From NCBI GenBank assembly GCA_937957815.1, contig CALFXN010000601.1, forward strand, positions 1 to 9,893: a stretch of 9,893 nucleotides of DNA, written 5' to 3'. The position numbers and the translations under genes were made by a program. The DNA comes from an uncultured Synergistales bacterium (GTDB lineage: Bacteria; Synergistota; Synergistia; Synergistales; Aminobacteriaceae). Below, piece by piece: positions 5,359-9,893 of the stretch; position 1 is the first letter of the stretch, and every line of letters starts with the position of its first letter. The notes below the pieces were generated by a model that ran no database searches, was not told the DNA's origin, and was given only the letters and a program-made list of their open reading frames with translations.

Positions 5359-5377
5359 CCCGTGTCTGTGATATACT
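5348..5377 (+). promoter_or_regulatory. Promoter of the rpsB operon
   Basis: TTGAAG (5348-5353), 18-bp spacer, TATACT (5372-5377) with an upstream TGTGA that may act as an extended -10. Initiation near 5384 leaves a leader of about 113 nt before rpsB. Confidence 0.6.
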
Positions 5378-5383
5378 CTCCCG

Positions 5384-5496
5384 CGGTTCATATTCCGCAC
5401 ACGGACCGACAGTTTGGGGTGTGCCCTCTGAAAGGGGGTTCCCATGACGGATGACGTCCGTGGAGGAAAAAACTCATTCCCGGGAGGGGACATGTC
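5384..5496 (+). promoter_or_regulatory. Structured 5' leader of rpsB (candidate S2 autoregulatory element)
   Basis: Three consecutive stems can form: GCACAC/GTGTGC (5397-5402 with 5419-5424), CCCTC/GGGGG (5424-5428 with 5434-5438) and ACGGA/TCCGT (5447-5451 with 5457-5461). The leader also holds a 20-codon reading frame. Autoregulatory leaders for ribosomal protein S2 are known in other bacteria. I cannot confirm that this one belongs to a known class. Confidence 0.4.
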
Positions 5497-5506
5497 ATGT
5501 CGGTAG
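5444..5506 (+). CDS. Possible leader peptide overlapping rpsB start
   Basis: ATG 5444 starts a 20-codon frame ([10 protein letters not shown]...) ending at TAG 5504-5506, 10 nt into rpsB in another frame. AGGGGG at 5433-5438, 5 nt upstream, is a strong Shine-Dalgarno candidate but can be hidden in the CCCTC/GGGGG hairpin. The frame runs through the rpsB ribosome-binding site, so translating it could affect S2 synthesis. No homolog is known to me. Confidence 0.3.
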   Translation: MTDDVRGGKNSFPGGDMSCR

Positions 5507-6315
5507 TCAGTATGAAGCAACTCCTCGAATGCGGTGTCCATTTCGGACACCAGACGCGCCGCTGGAATCCGAAGATGAAGCCGTATATCTTCACCGAGCG
5601 CAACGGCGTCTATATCATCGACTTGCAGAAGACCGTACGGGGGCTTGAGAAAGCCTACGATTTCGTCAGAGAAGTGTCGAAGAACGGGGGAACCATCCTG
5701 TTCGTCGGGACCAAGAGACAGGCTCAGGACACGATCCGGGACGAGGCGACGCGCGCTGGACAGTATTTCGTGAATCAGCGCTGGCTCGGCGGATTCCTCA
5801 CGAACTTCGGAACGATCCGCAAGCGTGTCGCCCGCATGGTCGAGCTTCGCAAGAAGGAAGACGAAAATTCGTGGCAGAACCTGCCGAAGAAGGAGATTTC
5901 CCTCCTCCGAAAGGAACTCGCCAAGCTCGAGAAAAACCTCAAGGGGATCCAGGAAATGCGCGTCGTTCCCGATGTCCTTTTCCTGATCGACCCCCGGCGC
6001 GAGGAGAACGCGGTCCTCGAGGCCAGAAAGCTTGGAATTCCGGTCGTTGCCATCGTCGATACGAACTGCGATCCCGAGGTTATCGATTATCCCATCCCGG
6101 GCAACGATGACGCCATCCGGGCCATCAAACTCATCGCGGGGCTCATGGCCGACGCGTTCATCGAGGGACGGCAGGGGGTCGACGCCGCGGCGGCGGCGGG
6201 CGAAACGGAAGGCGGGGAGGCAACCCCGCTTGACGTTACGGAGACCGACATCATAGAGGTCAAGGAGCGTCTTCACGAAGCGTACGATCAGGTTGTCGAA
6301 CCGACCGAAGCGTAA
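5497..6315 (+). CDS. rpsB: 30S ribosomal protein S2
   Basis: The 272-residue protein is typical S2: [22 protein letters not shown] (from residue 6), [58 protein letters not shown] and the [14 protein letters not shown] end of the conserved core. S2 joins late to the 30S subunit between head and body, and it binds S1 in organisms that have a classic S1. It is about 30 residues longer than E. coli S2. The extra is a C-terminal Ala-rich then acidic tail ([13 protein letters not shown]...EPTEA). ATG 5497 has GGAGGGG at 5483-5489, 7 nt upstream. It is the first gene of the rpsB-tsf-pyrH-frr operon; tsf follows after 45 nt. Confidence 0.97.
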   Translation: MSVVSMKQLLECGVHFGHQTRRWNPKMKPYIFTERNGVYIIDLQKTVRGLEKAYDFVREVSKNGGTILFVGTKRQAQDTIRDEATRAGQYFVNQRWLGGFLTNFGTIRKRVARMVELRKKEDENSWQNLPKKEISLLRKELAKLEKNLKGIQEMRVVPDVLFLIDPRREENAVLEARKLGIPVVAIVDTNCDPEVIDYPIPGNDDAIRAIKLIAGLMADAFIEGRQGVDAAAAAGETEGGEATPLDVTETDIIEVKERLHEAYDQVVEPTEA

Positions 6316-6360
6316 ACAGGGTTCCGTTCACGACGATCTTTCTGAAGGAGGAAAAACCTT

Positions 6361-6954
6361 ATGGAAATCAGCGCTGGCGCTGTCAAGGAGCTTCGGGATC
6401 GTACCGGAGCGGGAATGATGGATTGCAAGGCTGCCCTTGCCGAAGTCGGCGGGGACATGGAGAAGGCCATCGATTTCCTTCGCGAGAAGGGACTCGCGAA
6501 GGCCGCGAAGAAAGCGACGAGAGAAGCTTCCGACGGCAAGGTTTTCTCGTACATCCACACTAACTCGAAGATCGGCGTCCTGCTTGAGCTCAACAGCGAA
6601 ACGGACTTCGTGGCCAAGACAGACGAGTTCATGGAGCTCGGCCATGAGCTCGCGATGCAGATCGCGGCGGCCGCGCCGCAGTATCTCAAACCCGAGGAGG
6701 TTCCGCAGGACGTTCTCGACCGCGAGAAAGCGATCTACCGCCAGCAGGCGCTCGACGAGGGGAAACCCGAAAAACTCGTTGACAGGATCGCCGAGGGAAA
6801 GGTTCAGAAGTTCTATGAGACGAGTTGCCTTCTCGAGCAACCCTACATCCGCGATCAGGACAAGAAGATCAAGGACCTCGTCGTGGCCTGTATCGCGAAA
6901 CTCGGGGAAAACATCGTTGTTCGGCGCTTTTCGAGATTTTCGATCGGCGAATAA
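6361..6954 (+). CDS. tsf: Translation elongation factor Ts (short form)
   Basis: EF-Ts is the nucleotide exchange factor that recharges EF-Tu with GTP. The N-terminal UBA-like domain (residues 1-50) has [19 protein letters not shown]. The core has [12 protein letters not shown] (79-90), in which TDFVA is the EF-Tu-contacting motif; the following residue is usually Asn but here is [13 protein letters not shown] and LLEQPYIRD (C-terminal part) are conserved. At 197 residues it is the short form found, for example, in Thermus; E. coli EF-Ts has 283. SD AAGGAGG (6345-6351) is 9 nt from ATG. A terminator-like hairpin follows the stop codon before pyrH. Confidence 0.97.
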   Translation: MEISAGAVKELRDRTGAGMMDCKAALAEVGGDMEKAIDFLREKGLAKAAKKATREASDGKVFSYIHTNSKIGVLLELNSETDFVAKTDEFMELGHELAMQIAAAAPQYLKPEEVPQDVLDREKAIYRQQALDEGKPEKLVDRIAEGKVQKFYETSCLLEQPYIRDQDKKIKDLVVACIAKLGENIVVRRFSRFSIGE

Positions 6955-6975
6955 CTGAGAAAAGGATGAAAGATC

Positions 6976-7000
6976 AGGCGGGGGGAACCTCGCCTTTTTT
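6976..7000 (+). terminator. Terminator or attenuator between tsf and pyrH
   Basis: An 8-bp stem, AGGCGGGG (6976-6983) with CCTCGCCT (6988-6995), includes one G-U pair, has a GGAA tetraloop and six T's (6995-7000). The pyrH Shine-Dalgarno begins only 8 nt later, so complete termination would cut off pyrH unless a promoter lies within tsf. Partial read-through is likely. Confidence 0.8.
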
Positions 7001-7023
7001 GTGTCTTCAGGAGAGTGAATGTC

Positions 7024-7761
7024 GTGGGGAGATACAACCGTGTTCTGCTGAAATTGTCGGGAGAGGTTCTGGCCGGAGGGAAAACTTTCGGACTGGATTT
7101 TGATGCCATCCGCTCCTTCGGCGAGGAAATCGTGGAAGTTGCACGCGCCGGATTCCAGATTGCTATGGTCGTCGGCGGTGGGAATATGCTTCGCGGCAAA
7201 GAAGTGGAGCGGATGGGGCTCGAACGGGCGCAGGCGGATTACATGGGAATGCTCGCGACGGTCATCAACGCGCTGTGCCTTCAGGATATCCTTGAGCGTC
7301 TCGGCCTCCCGACGCGGGTGCAGACGGCCGTTGAAATGCGCCAGATCGCTGAGCCGTATATTCGCAGACGTGCCCTTCGGCATCTTGAAAAGGAGCGGGT
7401 CGTGATCTTCGGAGCGGGCACCGGGTCGCCCTACTTTTCGACTGACACCGCAGCCGCGTTGCGTGCGGCCGAAATCGGAGCCGATTGCCTGTTGAAAGCC
7501 ACCAAGGTAGATGGTATATATAGCGAAGATCCGAAAAAGAACCCTAACGCTACGCTTCTGCACCATATGACGTATCTCGACGCGCTGACGAAACAGGTAG
7601 AAGTGATGGACGCAGCGGCTTTTTCGTTGTGTATGGAAAACAAGATTCCCATTTTCGTGTTCAATATCCTGCAGAAAGGAAATTTGATCGATTTCCTGGT
7701 GCACGGCAGGCAGATCGGAACGATCGTCACAACGGGAGAGGAGGAACGGAAGAATGCCTAA
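7024..7761 (+). CDS. pyrH: UMP kinase (uridylate kinase)
   Basis: PyrH phosphorylates UMP to UDP with ATP in pyrimidine nucleotide synthesis; bacterial enzymes are hexameric and unrelated to eukaryotic UMP kinase. The 245-residue protein shows the amino-acid kinase fold: [10 protein letters not shown] (7-16), [10 protein letters not shown] (49-58), [47 protein letters not shown] (metal/ATP site) and the C-terminal [11 protein letters not shown] 7024 is preferred because AGGAG (7009-7013) is 10 nt upstream; the in-frame GTG at 7015 is only 1 nt away and would add three residues. The stop overlaps the frr start by 8 nt, giving translational coupling. Confidence 0.96.
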   Translation: MGRYNRVLLKLSGEVLAGGKTFGLDFDAIRSFGEEIVEVARAGFQIAMVVGGGNMLRGKEVERMGLERAQADYMGMLATVINALCLQDILERLGLPTRVQTAVEMRQIAEPYIRRRALRHLEKERVVIFGAGTGSPYFSTDTAAALRAAEIGADCLLKATKVDGIYSEDPKKNPNATLLHHMTYLDALTKQVEVMDAAAFSLCMENKIPIFVFNILQKGNLIDFLVHGRQIGTIVTTGEEERKNA

Positions 7762-8314
7762 AAAGGAACTCAAAGACCTCAGGGAGAAGATGGAGAAGGT
7801 CGTTGAGCATCTTCATGGCCAATTTGTCGGTATTCGGACCGGAAGAGCGCATCCCGGACTGGTGAATGACATCAAGGTCGACTATTACGGGACTGCAACG
7901 CCGGTCAGACAGATTGCGACCGTCAATGTTCCCGAGGGGCGGCAGATCGTCATCACTCCCTTCGACAAAGGTTCTCTGAAGCTGATCGAAAAAGGGATTT
8001 TGGCTTCATCTCTCGGAGTCACACCTCAGATCGACGGGGAAATCATCAGGGTTTCCCTTCCCGAGCTGACGAAAGAACGTCGCGTCGAACTGACGAAACT
8101 TGTCGCGAAGTATGCGGAGGAAGCGAAAGTCGCCGTCCGGAATATCAGGCGCGACAGCAACGAGAAATACAAGAAAATGGAGAAGGAATCCGTCATCAGC
8201 GAGGACGAATTGAAGAAATACTCGAAAGAGGTTCAGGATATCACCGACAGTTTCATCGTCAAGGTTGACGATGTCCTGAAGGTGAAGGAAAGGGAAATTC
8301 TGGAGGGAAACTGA
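7754..8314 (+). CDS. frr: Ribosome recycling factor
   Basis: RRF, with EF-G, splits the post-termination ribosome. The 186-residue length is standard (E. coli 185). Conserved blocks are present: [32 protein letters not shown] near the N-terminus, [41 protein letters not shown] in the middle, and [16 protein letters not shown] plus the C-terminal helix ending VKEREIL. ATG 7754 has AGGAGG at 7739-7744, 9 nt upstream, inside pyrH. A strong terminator follows 38 nt after the stop. Confidence 0.97.
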   Translation: MPKKELKDLREKMEKVVEHLHGQFVGIRTGRAHPGLVNDIKVDYYGTATPVRQIATVNVPEGRQIVITPFDKGSLKLIEKGILASSLGVTPQIDGEIIRVSLPELTKERRVELTKLVAKYAEEAKVAVRNIRRDSNEKYKKMEKESVISEDELKKYSKEVQDITDSFIVKVDDVLKVKEREILEGN

Positions 8315-8352
8315 TTTTTCGGGAGTGAATTCCGTTCACCAGTTGGTTTTTT

Positions 8353-8382
8353 GGGTGCCTGCCTGAGCAGGCGCCCTTTTTT
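8353..8382 (+). terminator. Rho-independent terminator after frr
   Basis: A 10-bp stem, GGGTGCCTGC (8353-8362) with GCAGGCGCCC (8367-8376), includes one T-G pair and has the four-base loop CTGA and six T's (8377-8382). It marks the end of the rpsB-tsf-pyrH-frr transcript. The next gene's AGGAGGG starts 8 nt after the T run. Confidence 0.9.
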
Positions 8383-8404
8383 GTAGGCAGAGGAGGGATT
8401 CTTC

Positions 8405-9394
8405 GTGGAGAAACCGCGTGTTTTCGTGTCCCGCCGCATTCAGGATACCGGAATGCGACTTCTCGAAGGAATCGTCGATTTTTCGGTCTGGGAGTCCGTG
8501 GATCCACCGCCGAGGGAAGTTCTCCTCGAGAAAGCGAAGGATGCGGACGGGATCCTGTCCATGCTTTCGGACAGGATCGACGAGGAATTCCTTTCCCTCT
8601 GTCCGAAAATCAGGGTGGTCAGCAACTACGCCGTCGGGTACGACAATATCGATGTCGCTGCGGCGACACGGCGCGGGATCTGCGTGACGAATACTCCTGA
8701 TGTCCTCACGAGCGCGACGGCCGACGTGGCTTTCACGCTGCTGCTGGCGACGGCGAGGCGTTTTCTCGAGGCGAACGCGTTTCTCCGGTCCGGCGAATGG
8801 ACGACGTGGCATCCGAATTTGCTTCTGGGACGAGACGTCGAAGGAGCGACGCTCGGAATCGTCGGACTCGGGAAAATAGGTCAGGCGGTGGCGCGGCGCG
8901 CACTTGGCTTCGGCATGCGAATTCTTTATGCAGGCACAAAGGCCAATCCGGAACTGGAGAAACGATACCGATTCGAGCGACGCTCCCTCGACGAACTTCT
9001 TGCGGAAAGCGATTTCGTCACCCTCCATTGTCCTTTGACGAAGGAAACGCGTCATCTCATCGGGGAGAGGGAGCTCCGCATGATGAAACCGACGGCGATT
9101 CTCATCAACACGTCAAGAGGACCCGTCGTCGATCAGGCGGCGCTTGTCCGGGCGCTCGAGGAAAAATGGATCTGGGGTGCAGGGCTCGATGTATTCGAAG
9201 TGGAACCGGTTCCCCCCGACGATCCTGTTCTCAGAGCGCCGGGGCTTACGACGCTGCCGCATATCGGAAGCGCGACGATTCATGCGCGGGAGGGAATGGC
9301 GCGAAAGGCTGCGGAAAATCTCGTCGCGGCCCTCCGGGGAACCCGGCCGCAGCACCTCGTGAATCCCGAGGTCTGGGACAGGCGGAAAACATAG
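8405..9394 (+). CDS. D-2-hydroxyacid dehydrogenase (glycerate dehydrogenase / hydroxypyruvate-glyoxylate reductase type)
   Basis: The 329-residue cytosolic enzyme should reduce hydroxypyruvate or glyoxylate with NAD(P)H, or the reverse. Features in order are VVSNYAVGYDNID (71-83), TNTPDVLTSATADVAF (95-110), the Rossmann motif GLGKIG (154-159) and LHCPLTKETRHLI (207-219). Then follow NTSRGPVVD with catalytic R238, GLDVFEVEP with E267, and LPHIGSAT with H286. These are the Arg-Glu-His catalytic set of the family. The VGYDNIDV and HIGSAT blocks favour the GyaR/glycerate dehydrogenase branch over phosphoglycerate dehydrogenase; there is no ACT domain. GTG 8405 has AGGAGGG (8391-8397) 7 nt upstream. 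It lies just after the frr terminator with no room for a separate promoter, so it depends on read-through or an internal frr promoter. Confidence 0.92.
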   Translation: MEKPRVFVSRRIQDTGMRLLEGIVDFSVWESVDPPPREVLLEKAKDADGILSMLSDRIDEEFLSLCPKIRVVSNYAVGYDNIDVAAATRRGICVTNTPDVLTSATADVAFTLLLATARRFLEANAFLRSGEWTTWHPNLLLGRDVEGATLGIVGLGKIGQAVARRALGFGMRILYAGTKANPELEKRYRFERRSLDELLAESDFVTLHCPLTKETRHLIGERELRMMKPTAILINTSRGPVVDQAALVRALEEKWIWGAGLDVFEVEPVPPDDPVLRAPGLTTLPHIGSATIHAREGMARKAAENLVAALRGTRPQHLVNPEVWDRRKT

Positions 9395-9410
9395 CGCAAG
9401 GACTAAAGAG

Positions 9411-9446
9411 AAAAAAGCGGGGAACGCGAAATCGTTCCCCGCTTTT
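9411..9446. terminator. Bidirectional rho-independent terminator
   Basis: A perfect 14-bp stem, AAAAGCGGGGAACG (9413-9426) with CGTTCCCCGCTTTT (9433-9446), has a six-base loop. T-rich tails occur on both strands (TTTT plus-strand; six T's on the minus strand from 9416-9411). It serves the dehydrogenase gene from the left and the aminotransferase gene from the right, which converge here. Confidence 0.9.
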
Positions 9447-9451
9447 CGTCG

Positions 9452-9845
9452 TCAGCGGAGTTCCACGAGGAATTCGTTCAGTCGCCGCATCCCCTCGACG
9501 ATTTCATCCTCGGCATTCGCGTACGACACGCGGATATTCCCCGGGGTCATGAACCCCGAACCCGGGACGGCCGCTACGTATTTCGATTCGAGCAGAGTTT
9601 CGCAGAACGATGTGTCGTTCGTTATTTTTCTGTCGTCATGGTGCATTCCAATTGTCTTCTCGATATCGATCCAGACGTAGAAGGCGCCCTTCGGCTCCAC
9701 GAAGCGGATGTGCGGCATTTTCTCCAGTAGGCCGAGTATGAGATCTCGTCGCTTGCTGAAGGACGCGTGCATTCTCACGACGTCTTCCTCCGCGCCGTTG
9801 ATCGCGCCGAGGGATGCGTACTGCGCGACGGAACAGGGGTTGGAC
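9452..9845 (-). CDS. Aspartate aminotransferase-like PLP enzyme, C-terminal third (truncated by contig end)
   Basis: About 130 residues of a class I aminotransferase are visible, from the SNPCSVAQYASLGAI block. GAFYVWIDI, VAAVPGSGF and NIRVSYAN follow; the last contains the substrate-carboxylate arginine. The pattern of Ser-Asn-Pro followed by AQYA is typical of AspC/bacterial aspartate aminotransferase (aspartate + 2-oxoglutarate). The PLP lysine, cofactor-binding Asp/Tyr and N-terminus lie beyond the contig end. An open frame continues to 9862 with an ATG, but bases from 9846 onward are adapter, so the apparent MCSSDL start is artificial and the genuine gene is 5' incomplete. It differs clearly from the aminotransferase at 3779-4939, so it is not a duplicate assembly. 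Confidence 0.88.
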
Positions 9846-9893
9846 AGATCGGAAGAGCACACGTCTGAACTCCAGTCACGTGGCCTTATCTCG
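9846..9893 (+). other. Illumina TruSeq adapter sequence (not genomic)
   Basis: AGATCGGAAGAGCACACG at 9846 begins the standard TruSeq indexed-adapter read-through. It continues through the ...CCAGTCAC constant part, a six-base index GTGGCC (which I recall as TruSeq index 20) with TT, and ATCTCG. All 48 bases to the window end are explained. They should be trimmed, and nothing in them is biological. Confidence 0.98.

Noticed and set aside
4169..5371. 400-codon open frame on the plus strand opposite the aminotransferase and CsoR-family genes
   Set aside because: Both minus-strand genes are well supported by motifs; the plus frame is Arg/Asp-rich and has no recognisable domain.
5302..6276. 324-codon minus-strand frame opposite rpsB
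   Set aside because: Antisense shadow of a conserved ribosomal protein gene, with no motif or suitable ribosome-binding site.
6328..7773. 481-codon open frame on the minus strand opposite tsf and pyrH
   Set aside because: The plus strand carries clear EF-Ts and UMP kinase over the same DNA; the minus frame has no family motifs and is a by-product of G/C-biased codons.
9636..9860. Minus-strand frame beginning MLFRS at the contig end
   Set aside because: Its start lies in adapter sequence and it is out of frame with the aminotransferase motifs.
1..9893. CRISPR array, insertion sequence or novel defence system
   Set aside because: No regularly spaced repeats, transposase motifs or toxin-antitoxin/nuclease signatures were seen anywhere in the window.

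Overview
This is a contig end from a fairly GC-rich bacterium. Coding frames strongly prefer G or C at third positions, several starts are GTG, and Shine-Dalgarno sites are strong. It carries the conserved rpsB-tsf-pyrH-frr block, a short EF-Ts (197 residues), a small SRP RNA, a YciH/SUI1 protein and a CsoR-family regulator. This could fit a Synergistota-like or related anaerobic lineage, but that placement is inference from general family resemblance with low confidence.

Left arm (1-1430): the end of a prophage. A small membrane protein (probable holin), an unrecognised 139-residue protein and a GH108-type endolysin are packed head to tail. The following non-coding stretch has a perfect 12-bp tandem repeat. 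It ends in a 17-nt piece identical in form to the 3' end of a tRNA-Ser, followed by a rho-independent terminator. I read this as the attachment-site junction where the phage entered a tRNA-Ser gene.

Next (1560-3250): an intact tRNA-Ser(GGA) with its own promoter and terminator. After it come a possible scrap of tadB, a tadC-like gene with two frame-breaking indels, and a DUF192 gene overlapping it by 4 nt. This looks like the worn end of a Tad-type pilus/secretion locus.

Middle (3175-5360): a YciH/SUI1 gene on the minus strand, whose 3' end overlaps the DUF192 gene antisense; the small SRP RNA (ffs) on the plus strand with a near-consensus promoter; and a minus-strand two-gene operon of a CsoR/CstR-like regulator and a class I/II PLP aminotransferase.

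Right arm (5340-9450): the translation operon rpsB-tsf-pyrH-frr on the plus strand. It has a promoter divergent from the regulator operon and a structured leader containing a short upstream reading frame. Terminator-like hairpins follow tsf and frr. A D-2-hydroxyacid (glycerate/hydroxypyruvate) dehydrogenase gene follows. A bidirectional terminator separates it from a minus-strand aspartate aminotransferase-like gene cut by the contig end.

The last 48 bases are not genomic: they match the Illumina TruSeq indexed adapter. I found no CRISPR array, insertion sequence or clearly new multi-gene system. The most interesting biological leads are the rpsB leader, the regulator-aminotransferase operon with its altered ligand site, and the prophage/tRNA junction.
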